From Mongoliibacter ruber (lineage in GTDB: Bacteria > Bacteroidota > Bacteroidia > Cytophagales > Cyclobacteriaceae), in contig NZ_PVTR01000003.1 of assembly GCF_003003005.1 (NCBI RefSeq), forward strand, positions 294,890 to 358,889: 64,000 bases of DNA. Reading direction: 5' to 3'. Position 1 is the first letter of the stretch; each line of letters begins with the position of its first letter. Both the position numbers and the translations under genes were made by a program. This document shows positions 49,769-58,572 of the stretch, piece by piece. Below the pieces are notes generated by a model. That model saw only the letters and a program-made list of their open reading frames with translations, had not been told where the DNA came from and did not search any database.

Positions 49769-49872
49769 ATGCTTTTTATGAGGCTATCTATTGTGTATGA
49801 GTTTACAATAAAAAAGAGCAAACCATATACAGCTTGCCCTAATTTTTCAATTTTTCAATCTTCAATTCCCAA

Positions 49873-51342
49873 TCAGCCCATTCTCTCAAACACCCTCCTA
49901 AAACTACAAGCCTCAGCCAACCTGCCATGCAGGTCTGCAATCGCTACACGTTCTTGTTCGGTGGTATCTCTATGCCTAATCGTCACAGTATTGTCTTCCA
50001 AGGTCTGATGGTCTACAGCAATACAGTATGGCGTCCCTATCAAATCCTGACGGGTGTAGCGTTTTCCTATAGAACCGGAATCTTCATAAATGATATTAAA
50101 ATCATATTTTAAAGCATCAAATATTTCTTTACCTTTTTCTGGCAAACCGTCCTTTTTGGTCAAAGGCAATATTGCGGCTTTTACGGGCGCTATCGCAGGA
50201 TGGAACTTCAGATAGGTTCTCTGTTTGCCTTCTACTTCTTCATCCACAAAGGCATTGCATAAAGTCATCAAAAATAAGCGGTCCGCTCCTATCGAGGTCT
50301 CTATCACAAACGGAATGTAGTTTTTGTTGATCTCCGGATCAAAGTACTGTTGCTTCTTCTTCGAAAACTCCTGATGGCTTTTCAAATCAAAATCAGTCCT
50401 GGAGTGTATCCCCTCCACTTCTTTGAACCCAAATGGGAATTGGTATTCGATATCCATCGCAGCATTGGCATAGTGCGCCAATTTCTCGTGGTCATGTCTC
50501 CTGAGTTTTTCTTCCGGAATACCAAGGGCTTTGTGCCATTTCATTCTGGTTTCTGACCACTCCTTGTACCAGTCCAATTCTGAACCAGGACGCACAAAAA
50601 ACTGCATTTCCATTTGTTCAAATTCGCGCATCCTGAAGATAAACTGACGGGCCACAATTTCATTTCTAAAAGCTTTACCGATTTGTGCAATACCAAAAGG
50701 CACCTTCATTCGGGCAGTTTTCTGAACATTCAGGAAATTGACAAAAATCCCCTGTGCGGTCTCAGGTCTAAGGTAAATGGTGGAAGCGTCTTCCGCTACA
50801 GAGCCTACTTGAGTAGAAAACATCAAGTTAAACTGTCGTACATCAGTCCAGTTGGAAGTGCCGGAAATAGGACACTTAATCTCTTCATTGATAATCAAAT
50901 CACGAACACCAGCCAAATCTTCGGCCTCCAACAACCTAACCATAGCATTGAGAAGGTCTTGAGCTCTTTCTTTTTCTCCGGCATTTTCATATGCCGCAGC
51001 TTTATCTTCGATCAAAACATCAGCACGATACCTTTTTTTGGAATCCTTATTGTCGATCATAGGGTCATTGAAGCTATCCACGTGACCGGAAGCCTTCCAA
51101 GTCGTCGGATGCATAAAAATCGACGCGTCAATCCCTACAATATTATCATTGAGACGGGTCATGGTTTCCCACCAAAGTCGCTTGAGGTTATTTTTCAACT
51201 CTACGCCATAAGCACCGTAATCATACACTGCCTGAAGACCATCATAAATCTCCGATGAAGGATACACAAAGCCATATTCTTTGGCGTGCGCTATTATATC
51301 TTTTAATTGTGCGTTTTCCGCAGTTGCTTCATTTTTTGCCAT
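49873..51342 (-). CDS. glyS: Glycine--tRNA ligase, single-chain class II (eukaryotic/archaeal type)
   Basis: From ATG 51342 the product is 489 residues (MAKNEATAENAQL); the in-frame ATG at 51402 adds an unusual hydrophobic leader. Class II motifs are visible: FVYPSSEIYDGLQAVYDYG near the start, FRNEIVARQFIFRMREFEQMEMQFF for motif 2 and IGADRLFLMTLCNAF for motif 3. It charges tRNA-Gly as a homodimer, in place of the alpha2-beta2 enzyme of E. coli. It is a single gene. Confidence 0.95.
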   Translation of the reverse strand: MAKNEATAENAQLKDIIAHAKEYGFVYPSSEIYDGLQAVYDYGAYGVELKNNLKRLWWETMTRLNDNIVGIDASIFMHPTTWKASGHVDSFNDPMIDNKDSKKRYRADVLIEDKAAAYENAGEKERAQDLLNAMVRLLEAEDLAGVRDLIINEEIKCPISGTSNWTDVRQFNLMFSTQVGSVAEDASTIYLRPETAQGIFVNFLNVQKTARMKVPFGIAQIGKAFRNEIVARQFIFRMREFEQMEMQFFVRPGSELDWYKEWSETRMKWHKALGIPEEKLRRHDHEKLAHYANAAMDIEYQFPFGFKEVEGIHSRTDFDLKSHQEFSKKKQQYFDPEINKNYIPFVIETSIGADRLFLMTLCNAFVDEEVEGKQRTYLKFHPAIAPVKAAILPLTKKDGLPEKGKEIFDALKYDFNIIYEDSGSIGKRYTRQDLIGTPYCIAVDHQTLEDNTVTIRHRDTTEQERVAIADLHGRLAEACSFRRVFERMG

Positions 51343-51742
51343 AGCCACAAAAATAGCTAAAAAGGGATAGTTATCAATTTTAAAGCTTAGGATTTCCTTC
51401 AAGTGAAAAATTCGCTTATTGTTTAAACATTTAGATGGGATTGGACTTAGGGTTGCTCTCCAATTAATATCCTACCAATGACAGGTTTGAAGTGGTCGTC
51501 TCACTGAGTGAAGCGAAGGGTCTCCCAACCTGGTGGGAAGGAGGTGCTTCAACTCAGCAAGCCTGCCTACACGAGGTAGGCTCCGTTCAGCATGGCGAGG
51601 ACCCAATTGTCATCACCTTTTCTGAACTTTTAAAAAATATAAAGGACCCGAAATGCCATAAATATGTAAATATTAAAGAAATTTTTGATCTTATCTACAG
51701 CATAACTTCTCTACTTTTATTATACATCAAACCATTTTTATT
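51343..51742. repeat. Intergenic region with a REP-like hairpin cluster (about 51493-51610)
   Basis: No gene is seen in about 400 bases. A G+C-richer block contains the hairpins TCCCA/TGGGA (51523-51538) and GCCTAC/GTAGGC with an ACGAG loop (51565-51581). Text such as GTGAAGCGAAGGGTCTCCC and TTCAGCATGGCGAGGA resembles dispersed extragenic palindromic repeats known from Bacteroidota. A short open frame across it is a by-product of the repeat. The right part is AT-rich promoter DNA. Confidence 0.5.
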
Positions 51743-51925
51743 ATGAAAAATCAAACTTTAGTAAGTTATGTACTAAACCTCTCCCTAATGATGCTTATGA
51801 TGGTATCACTGACTAGTTGTGAAGTTGTAGGTGCTATTTTCGAAGGAGGCGTCGTTGTCGGAATCATTATAGCCGTCATAGTAATAGGCCTTATCTTTTA
51901 CCTGTTCCGTAAAATGAGTAAATAG
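51743..51925 (+). CDS. Small lipoprotein with one membrane helix
   Basis: The 60-residue product has a leader ending SLTSC (lipobox) followed by a glycine-rich hydrophobic helix (GGVVVGIIIAVIVIGLIFYLF) and a basic end (RKMSK). This lay-out recurs as a family of tiny envelope proteins in Bacteroidota. Relatives are sometimes labelled phosphatidate cytidylyltransferase, which is impossible for this size. Function is unknown. Confidence 0.65.
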   Translation: MKNQTLVSYVLNLSLMMLMMVSLTSCEVVGAIFEGGVVVGIIIAVIVIGLIFYLFRKMSK

Positions 51926-52040
51926 ATAAATCATCAGCGTGCATCGATTTGTGAAGTCAGCAAAGTAAACTCTGATCTTTGAGACACAGAAAGATACATG
52001 ACTACTGAATCCAGCTTATTTCCGAAATTTAGATTCATAT

Positions 52041-52074
52041 AAAAGGCCTGCCCAAATAAATGGACAGGCCTTTT
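52041..52074. terminator. Bidirectional intrinsic terminator
   Basis: AAAAGGCCTG and CAGGCCTTTT form a 10-bp stem with A and T runs on the outer sides. It lies between the small lipoprotein gene and the convergent barrel gene. Confidence 0.8.
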
Positions 52075-52218
52075 GAGTATAATATGGTACAGTTCTATAA
52101 CTGGCTCGATTTTCTTGAAAATAAAGGATTCCCTGATCTTTGATTTCAACTATTTTGAATGAAAGTTGCATCAAACCCAGGCCTTTGAATTACAATCACT
52201 TCGAAAGAAGGCTCCAAA

Positions 52219-52638
52219 CTACCTGAATGTATATTTCAAGCCAATCCCTGCCCGAAAATAATTACTTCTGTTCTCTCCCGGAAATATGGGACTAGCCTCC
52301 AAAAGAAACCCGAAATTTTTGGCAGAAAACGGCTTCACCAAGACTCCTAGGGGCACTCCTAGATAGAGTCCTCTATCACCGCCTTCGGTACCCAAGTGAA
52401 ACCCTGAATAAAAATTCACTTCATCTCGCTGAACAAAATTATATCCAAAGGTTCCTTCTATACCTACTGTGCTACCGGTAGAAACCCTTGCTTCACCAAA
52501 CATTTGATTATCCGGGTCAGTGCCTATTGTGGCAAATGTAGCCGAGGACAATCTGTAAACACCTGCCGAAATCTGTGCTTGAGACTCTAATGTGACCATT
52601 AAAATCATGGCCATGGAAAATAAAATGATCTTTTTCAT
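52219..52638 (-). CDS. Small outer-membrane beta-barrel protein
   Basis: A 139-residue protein with a leader (LFSMAMILMVTLESQAQ). The mature part consists of short amphipathic strands (VGIEGTFGYNFV; VNFYSGFHLGTEGG; RAGIGLKYTFR) and ends in Phe-Arg after a hydrophobic strand, close to the barrel-assembly signal. It would form a small eight-strand-type barrel. Function is unknown. It is not obviously a copy of the barrel at 18335-18811. Confidence 0.7.
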   Translation of the reverse strand: MKKIILFSMAMILMVTLESQAQISAGVYRLSSATFATIGTDPDNQMFGEARVSTGSTVGIEGTFGYNFVQRDEVNFYSGFHLGTEGGDRGLYLGVPLGVLVKPFSAKNFGFLLEASPIFPGENRSNYFRAGIGLKYTFR

Positions 52639-52809
52639 TTGAATTAAATAGTTGGTTATCCCTCATTTTGCAAAGACTTTGCCAAAACAGACCCTCCAAC
52701 CATATTCCACCCTTCAAAATCCTCTCATCATTTTTACCTCTCATAATCACCCAATCCCCACAATATCCTTAACTTTGTTTCCCATATAACCAAGCCAAAT
52801 TACTCCCCC

Positions 52810-53973
52810 ATGAACGAAAGGTATATGCAACGTGGCGTATCCGCGTCCAAAGAAGATGTACACCAAGCCATCTCTAAACTTGATAAGGGTCTTTTTCCTA
52901 AAGCTTTTTGTAAAATAGTGGAAGACACCTTGGGCAATGATCCGGAATACTGCAATATCATGCATGCTGATGGGGCTGGCACCAAGTCTTCTCTTGCATA
53001 CATGTACTGGAAAGAAACAGGTGATCTTAGCGTATGGAAGGGTATTGCACAGGATGCAATCATCATGAATACAGATGACCTGCTCTGCGTAGGTGCTGTA
53101 AACAATATTTTAGTGTCCTCTACTATCGGAAGGAACAAAAACCTGATTCCTGGAGAGGTTGTCTCGGCCATCATCAATGGCACGGAAGAAGTACTTCAAA
53201 TGTTGAGAGACCATGGTGTCAATGTGGTACTGACTGGAGGAGAAACGGCTGATGTCGGTGATTTGGTCAGGACAGTAATAGTAGACAGCACGGTAACCTG
53301 CAGAATGAGAAGGGATGAAGTGATATCCAATGACAATATCAGATCTGGAGATGTAGTGGTCGGACTGTCTTCTTACGGTCAAGCTACTTACGAAGATTAC
53401 TACAACGGCGGCATGGGCAGTAATGGCTTGACCTCAGCGAGGCATGACGTATTCAACAAACTTTTAAAAACAAAATACCCTGAGAGTTTTGATCCTGCAG
53501 TTCCTGAAGATTTGGTTTACTCCGGAAAATACAACTTGACAGACCCCGCTCCAGGATTGCCTGTAGATATAGGTAAATTGGTGCTGTCTCCGACCAGAAC
53601 ATATGCTCCTGTCATGATAGATGTACTCAAATACCTTAGGTCAAAGATCCATGGCATAGTTCATTGTAGTGGTGGGGCACAGACTAAGGTTTTACACTTT
53701 GTAGACAATGTACATGTTGTCAAAGACAACTTATTCGAGACACCTACCCTTTTCAGATTGATTCAAGAAGAAAGCGGAACAGATTGGAAGGAGATGTATA
53801 AGGTTTTCAATATGGGCCACAGAATGGAAATATATCTTGAGGAAAGGTACGCAGAGGAGGTTATCGATATTGCAGAAACTTTGGGCATTGAAGCCAAAAT
53901 AATCGGAAGGGTATTGCCTTTTGAAGGCAAAAAAGTAACCATTCAAAGTGCACATGGTACTTTTGAGTATTAA
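52810..53973 (+). CDS. purM: Phosphoribosylformylglycinamidine cyclo-ligase (AIR synthase)
   Basis: A 387-residue PurM/PurL-fold protein. MNERYMQRGVSASKEDV, MHADGAGTKSSLAYM, AQDAIIMNTDDLLCVGA and VLTGGETADVGDLVRTV match the ATP and metal sites of AIR synthase in its longer Bacteroidota form. It closes the imidazole ring in purine synthesis step 5, using ATP and FGAM. It is followed 19 nt later by the ceramidase-like gene. Confidence 0.9.
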   Translation: MNERYMQRGVSASKEDVHQAISKLDKGLFPKAFCKIVEDTLGNDPEYCNIMHADGAGTKSSLAYMYWKETGDLSVWKGIAQDAIIMNTDDLLCVGAVNNILVSSTIGRNKNLIPGEVVSAIINGTEEVLQMLRDHGVNVVLTGGETADVGDLVRTVIVDSTVTCRMRRDEVISNDNIRSGDVVVGLSSYGQATYEDYYNGGMGSNGLTSARHDVFNKLLKTKYPESFDPAVPEDLVYSGKYNLTDPAPGLPVDIGKLVLSPTRTYAPVMIDVLKYLRSKIHGIVHCSGGAQTKVLHFVDNVHVVKDNLFETPTLFRLIQEESGTDWKEMYKVFNMGHRMEIYLEERYAEEVIDIAETLGIEAKIIGRVLPFEGKKVTIQSAHGTFEY

Positions 53974-53992
53974 AAAATAAGATCACCACATT

Positions 53993-55339
53993 ATGAGACA
54001 TCGCAAACTCCAAAGATTCTTAAGAGCAGTAGCTTGGATCCTTGGAGTTTTGCTTTTTTTGGTTTTAGCACTCTTTACCCGTATGGACAGAACCCATTAC
54101 GGGCAAATGGATTATTACAAAAACACTTTGGCGGCGATTGATTCAATCCCACTAAATTCTTCTGAAAGCGATGTCTGGCTTGCAGGATGGTCTAAGGTAA
54201 ATACCACACCAAATAATCCTGTCAACCTAGTGGGCTATAAACCACGTGGGGCATATACTTTCGTCCAAGATAGTAGCTTCATAAGGTCTTTAGCGGTAAG
54301 CAATGGCGAGAAATCGGTAGTTTTTCTGAGTTATGAACTGATGATTATCCACCCTGTTCTTCATAACAGGATCAAGGAGGCAATAGCACGAGAAAAAATA
54401 CCGCTGGACTTTATCTACATGACAGCAACGCATACCCATTCAGGGATGGGTGGCTATATGCCAGGATTGGCTGGGAAGCTGGCATTTGGAGGTTATGACG
54501 AAAAAGTCATGCAACTTCTAGAAGACAATACATTGCTTAGCATAAAAAGCGCAATCCATCAAATGGATACCGTAAACCTAAATTACAGGGTATCCCCAAC
54601 AGAGAATTTGGTAGCAAACCGCTTGGTTGCTGAAGATCCTGTAGATCCTTTGGTCAGGCAATTGGTTTTTACAAAAAAAACAGGTGAGAAAGGAATGTTC
54701 TTGACTTATGCTGCCCATTCTACCACCCAAAATTCAAAATTCAGAGGCCTATCCGGTGACTACCCACATTACCTGATGGATCACTTTGAGAAAAATGGCT
54801 TTGACTTCTCCTTATTCGCCGCTGGAGCAGTCGGTAGCCACAAACCGCTAGCTGAAGGCAACAGCCCCGATCACGTGGAAGCGTATTCCAGGAAGCTATT
54901 TGATCAAATCAATGAAAATGAATCTAAGTTGATCCTAGAAGAAGATGCCAGACTATCTTTCGCAAGCTTCCCTTTATTTCTTCGAAAACCTCATTATAGA
55001 ATTGCGCAAAACATCCGGTTACGCCCATATATTTTCAATGCGCTTTTCGGGGACACCAATGCCCATTTTGACCTGATGCAATTGGGTAACATTTTGTTGG
55101 TCAGCTCAAGTGGTGAAATCTCAGGAATATTTATGCAGGAATGGGAAAAATATGCAAGTGAGCATGGTCTCCAGCTCATTATCACTTGTTTCAATGGTGG
55201 GTATATTGGGTATATCACACCCGATAAGTATTATGATACGTCCCATTATGAAGTGAGAGATATGAATTGGTTTGGTCCATACAATGGCGCATATTTCGAT
55301 GAGATTCTTCAAAAGTTCATCAAAAAAGCCTCAAAGTAA
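53993..55339 (+). CDS. Neutral/alkaline ceramidase N-terminal-domain protein
   Basis: The 448-residue protein has an N-terminal membrane helix (VAWILGVLLFLVLALFT). Its main domain resembles the catalytic domain of neutral ceramidases: the zinc-site segment IYMTATHTHSGMGGY and a later YAAHSTTQNSKFRGLSGDYPHYL. The C-terminal Ig-like domain of full-length ceramidases is missing. It may hydrolyse an N-acyl lipid; sphingolipids are plausible in Bacteroidota. The activity is inferred. Confidence 0.8.
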   Translation: MRHRKLQRFLRAVAWILGVLLFLVLALFTRMDRTHYGQMDYYKNTLAAIDSIPLNSSESDVWLAGWSKVNTTPNNPVNLVGYKPRGAYTFVQDSSFIRSLAVSNGEKSVVFLSYELMIIHPVLHNRIKEAIAREKIPLDFIYMTATHTHSGMGGYMPGLAGKLAFGGYDEKVMQLLEDNTLLSIKSAIHQMDTVNLNYRVSPTENLVANRLVAEDPVDPLVRQLVFTKKTGEKGMFLTYAAHSTTQNSKFRGLSGDYPHYLMDHFEKNGFDFSLFAAGAVGSHKPLAEGNSPDHVEAYSRKLFDQINENESKLILEEDARLSFASFPLFLRKPHYRIAQNIRLRPYIFNALFGDTNAHFDLMQLGNILLVSSSGEISGIFMQEWEKYASEHGLQLIITCFNGGYIGYITPDKYYDTSHYEVRDMNWFGPYNGAYFDEILQKFIKKASK

Positions 55340-55428
55340 AGAACTTGAGCATCATTTTTCGTTAGGTATATGTGTGTTTTATGTGGAAAGACACTATATT
55401 TTAAAAGTTTACCTAAACCCAATATACC

Positions 55429-56787
55429 ATGAAAAGGATTTTTAAAACATTTTCCGGTATCAAGTCTTTAATCCAAAATCTTGATGTTGATAAAATCAGC
55501 GAACTGTCTAAGAAAGTTGACCTAAATGAAATGATTGGAATAGTCTCCAAAATGAGTGAAGATGACCTTTCAAAAATGATGAAGATGATGAAAGGCGGGG
55601 GCCGAAAAAAAGAAATCCCTGCAATCAATGGGGATTTTTATGAATTGGGAAAAACCCTTCCCGCCAATGAAAGGGAAATCCAACTCCGGGTAAGGGAATT
55701 TATGGAAAGGGAGATCAGGCCAATAGCCAATGAATACTGGAACAAGGCACAGTTTCCCATGCAAATCATTCCAAAAATGGCAGAACTCAACATTGCAGGA
55801 CTGACCTATAGTGGCTATGGCTGTCCTGGACATTCTGCTTTGCTGGAAGGGTTCATTGCAATGGAAATGGCAAGAGTTGACACTTCCATTTCGACATTTT
55901 TTGGTGTCCAAAGCGGTTTGGCAATGGGCTCAATTTACCTCTGTGGCTCGGAAGAGCAAAAACAGCATTGGCTGCCCAAAATGCAAAAACTGGAAACCAT
56001 CGGCGCTTTTGGCCTGACAGAACCAGAAGTAGGTTCCGCAGTGGCAGGAGGATTGACGACCACCTGCAAACGGGAAGGTGACGAATGGATTATCAATGGC
56101 CAAAAAAAATGGATTGGGAATGCTACATTTTCTGACATCACTGTGATTTGGGCGAGAGATCTCGATGACCAGCAAGTCAAGGGCTTTATTGTAAGAAAAG
56201 ACAATCCCGGATTCAAACCAGAGAAAATGGAAAATAAAATGGCCCTGCGGACGGTACAGAATGCCTTGATCACGATGAAAGATTGTGCAATACCAGAAAG
56301 TGACCGTCTACAAAATGCCAATTCATTTAAAGACACTGCTGCTGTACTTCGCATGACAAGGGCAGGTGTAGCATGGCAAGCAGTAGGTTGTTCCCGAGGA
56401 GCCTATGAAGCAGCTTTGAAATACACGAATGAAAGAAGTCAATTTGGCAAACCGATTGCCTCATTCCAATTGGTGCAGGATCTTTTGGTAACAATGTTGG
56501 GTGACTTGACTGCCATGCAAAGTATGGTGTACAGGTTGTCTCAAATGCAGGACAATGGAGAATTATTGGATGAACATGCTTCCTTGGCCAAAGTTTTTTG
56601 CACTCTAAGGATGAGGGATATTGTCGACCAAGCTAGAGAACTATTTGGTGGCAACGGAATTTTGTTGGAATATGACATTGCCAGATTTGTAGCGGACGCC
56701 GAAGCAATCTATTCTTATGAAGGAACAAAAGAAATCAATTCTCTCATAGTGGGCCGTGCCATCACAGGTCACAGCGCATTCGTCTAA
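55429..56787 (+). CDS. Acyl-CoA dehydrogenase, glutaryl-CoA-dehydrogenase-like
   Basis: A 452-residue flavoenzyme. The acyl-CoA dehydrogenase core begins near residue 75 and contains GAFGLTEPEVGSAVAGG, WIINGQKKWIGNATFSD, RSQFGKPIASFQLVQ, FGGNGILLEYDIARF and the catalytic Glu in YSYEGTKEINSLIVGRAITG. The GR...TG end is typical of the glutaryl-CoA group. An extra ~65-residue N-terminal segment is helical and Met/Lys/Asp-rich (SEDDLSKMMKMMKGGGRKK) and has no leader features. The end overlaps the UbiA-like gene by 4 nt. Confidence 0.9.
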   Translation: MKRIFKTFSGIKSLIQNLDVDKISELSKKVDLNEMIGIVSKMSEDDLSKMMKMMKGGGRKKEIPAINGDFYELGKTLPANEREIQLRVREFMEREIRPIANEYWNKAQFPMQIIPKMAELNIAGLTYSGYGCPGHSALLEGFIAMEMARVDTSISTFFGVQSGLAMGSIYLCGSEEQKQHWLPKMQKLETIGAFGLTEPEVGSAVAGGLTTTCKREGDEWIINGQKKWIGNATFSDITVIWARDLDDQQVKGFIVRKDNPGFKPEKMENKMALRTVQNALITMKDCAIPESDRLQNANSFKDTAAVLRMTRAGVAWQAVGCSRGAYEAALKYTNERSQFGKPIASFQLVQDLLVTMLGDLTAMQSMVYRLSQMQDNGELLDEHASLAKVFCTLRMRDIVDQARELFGGNGILLEYDIARFVADAEAIYSYEGTKEINSLIVGRAITGHSAFV

Positions 56788-57647
56788 AAAATCAATAAAA
56801 TGAGCGGAATCATAAAAGAGGCTTCGAGTTTTTGACGGAGAGCCTCTTTTTTTTGGTTTTTGGAGAAAAAGTAAAGCAAATGCAGTCCAACAATTAAAAG
56901 GAGAATCCCCGTATGCATTTTGAAATAAGAAGGCAGGTAGATAAGCATACCCACCAAGAGTATAAATAGTAATAGACCAATCCAGAAAATAAATTTCTCC
57001 AAAACATTTTTTGAAATCACAGACAAAATAGATCCAGAGCCCTCCGAATGGTCCACCTTAGCATCTGTATGGGAAAGAATAAAAAGGTTAAGCAATGCAA
57101 TCGCAAAATAAATTGATGCGAATAACCAAAAATGAAAAGTCAACTCACCAATCCCTTTAAGCAAAACAGGCGCCAATGCAATCCCAGACACATAAACAAG
57201 AGCTGTGGAAATTTCCTTCAACCATGCAGCTTTTTGCCCACTTTTGTATAAAACAGCAAACCAAACTACAATCAGAGTTGAAAGGAGAAAACCTGGTTTG
57301 AACAAAAACAATAATTTCTCCATAAATAACATCAGAACAAATCCAACAACGGCAAACAAAAGTACCACCGTGAGGATGGTCTTGAAATATCTTTTGTGAA
57401 AAACATGTCGCGGAAATGCCACCTTTGAATTTTTTATAGTCCGGCTATCCATCAAGTGATCTATGCTATAAATGCACCATACAGCCATTCCGAGAAGGAG
57501 GTAAACTTCCCAAAACACAGTTACCCCCAGAAGGTCTGCAAAAAACAACAAGCCTGCCATAGCTCCTATTACCACATCAAGGGATAGAATATTAAAATAG
57601 AATAATATCGATTTGAAAATTTTCACAAGATGCAAATATATAAGCAT
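56784..57647 (-). CDS. UbiA-like polytopic membrane protein
   Basis: A 287-residue protein with about eight membrane helices. The segment AVWCIYSIDHLMDSRT resembles the first Asp-rich motif of UbiA-type prenyltransferases, whose Asp residues bind Mg-diphosphate. The second motif (around LSHTDAKVDHSEG) is weak. It could be a divergent prenyltransferase for a quinone or lipid, or a related non-enzymatic protein. No neighbour helps. It is convergent with the dehydrogenase gene. Confidence 0.6.
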   Translation of the reverse strand: MLIYLHLVKIFKSILFYFNILSLDVVIGAMAGLLFFADLLGVTVFWEVYLLLGMAVWCIYSIDHLMDSRTIKNSKVAFPRHVFHKRYFKTILTVVLLFAVVGFVLMLFMEKLLFLFKPGFLLSTLIVVWFAVLYKSGQKAAWLKEISTALVYVSGIALAPVLLKGIGELTFHFWLFASIYFAIALLNLFILSHTDAKVDHSEGSGSILSVISKNVLEKFIFWIGLLLFILLVGMLIYLPSYFKMHTGILLLIVGLHLLYFFSKNQKKEALRQKLEASFMIPLILLIF

Positions 57648-57699
57648 CTCGTATCAATTCAGCATTACTTCAAATTTTACCAAACAATGTATCTTCCAT

Positions 57700-57709
57700 A
57701 ATATTTAAC
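57700..57709. repeat. Target-site duplication, left side of MITE copy B
   Basis: AATATTTAAC occurs directly before the element and directly after it (57859-57868). With the preceding CAT the match extends to 13 bp. Confidence 0.88.
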
Positions 57710-57858
57710 ATGTATATCCGCAATCACGCCACTAATCAATAAACGAGGGTTTTTTGGCGAAGGGATACTAATAGATATTTGATTTTTATTGATATTGGTA
57801 CGAAATCACAGGTTAATTCTATTATTTAGATTCTATTGGTATGAAAACGGATATACAT
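57710..57858 (-). mobile_element. Miniature inverted-repeat element, copy B (149 bp)
   Basis: The ends ATGTATATCCG and CGGATATACAT are perfect 11-bp inverted repeats, flanked by the duplication AATATTTAAC. Read on the minus strand it aligns end to end with copy A (32986-33135), with about 15 differences including one single-base gap. It encodes nothing. It lies just 21 bp before the SGNH hydrolase start and so may supply or disrupt that gene's promoter. Confidence 0.88.
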
Positions 57859-57868
57859 AATATTTAAC
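57859..57868. repeat. Target-site duplication, right side of MITE copy B
   Basis: Identical to 57700-57709 (AATATTTAAC). Confidence 0.88.
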
Positions 57869-57879
57869 TAGTCATCATT

Positions 57880-58518
57880 ATGAAAAAAATTGTCTTTTTA
57901 AGCATTTTGCTTTGTCTCATTTATATGGAAACATCAGCCCAAGGCCCTATTAAAATTGCATGTATTGGAAATAGTATCACCGAGGGACCTGGAAGGGATA
58001 ACCCCGACAGTTATCCGCATGTAATGGGGCAACTTCTTGGAAAAGCCTATCATATTCAAAATTATGGAGTAAGCGGAAGAACACTATTAAAGAAGGGGGA
58101 TTTCCCATTTTGGTCAGAACCGCAATTTGCCGAAGCCCAAGATTTCCATCCTGATATTCTATTGATTAAACTAGGAACAAACGATACGAAGCCTCAAAAC
58201 TGGGTTTTCAAGGACGATTTCAAAAGAGATTATATCGAAATGATTTCTGAAATGAGAAAATCTATGCCTGATGATGGAAAAGTGTATGTAGTAATTCCAG
58301 TTCCTGTATTTAGAGAGAGCTTCAGTATCAGCCCAGATGTAATGGATAAGGAGTTGAGAACAATGTTGTACGAAATAGCTATCTCGACAGGATCTGAGAT
58401 CATAGACTTATACACACCACTTTTACCATACGCAGACCTATTTCCAGATGGCGTACATCCAAACAAAGAAGGATTGCGAATCATGGCCGAACACCTTGCA
58501 AGGGCAATAAGATTATAA
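57880..58518 (+). CDS. Secreted SGNH/GDSL-family esterase
   Basis: A 212-residue protein with a leader (IVFLSILLCLIYMETSAQ). The SGNH blocks are all visible: the nucleophile Ser32 in CIGNSITEG, a Gly in NYGVSGRT, GTND in IKLGTNDTKP, and the Asp190-His193 pair in DGVHPN. It probably removes acetyl groups from sugars (sialate or rhamnogalacturonan acetylesterase type). Its 5' region is occupied by MITE copy B. Confidence 0.9.
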   Translation: MKKIVFLSILLCLIYMETSAQGPIKIACIGNSITEGPGRDNPDSYPHVMGQLLGKAYHIQNYGVSGRTLLKKGDFPFWSEPQFAEAQDFHPDILLIKLGTNDTKPQNWVFKDDFKRDYIEMISEMRKSMPDDGKVYVVIPVPVFRESFSISPDVMDKELRTMLYEIAISTGSEIIDLYTPLLPYADLFPDGVHPNKEGLRIMAEHLARAIRL

Positions 58519-58520
58519 CA

Positions 58521-58546
58521 AAAAAAGCTACCGATTAGGGTAGCTT
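58521..58546. terminator. Bidirectional terminator closing the ATP synthase operon
   Basis: AAGCTACC and GGTAGCTT form an 8-bp stem around GATTAG. On the minus strand it runs into a long T tract just after atpG; on the plus strand it closes the SGNH gene. Confidence 0.82.
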
Positions 58547-58572
58547 CTTGGGTATTATTGTTAGCTTTTTTA

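Noticed and set aside
49769-50008. 79-residue plus-strand frame at the glyS end
   Set aside because: It overlaps the hairpin and the coding 3' end of glyS and has no protein-like pattern.
51492-51746. 84-residue open frame upstream of the small lipoprotein gene
   Set aside because: It runs through the REP-like hairpins, has no recognisable protein features and overlaps the promoter region.
51743-51925. Phosphatidate cytidylyltransferase
   Set aside because: Sixty residues with one membrane helix cannot hold that enzyme; the label is a known database artefact for such tiny proteins.
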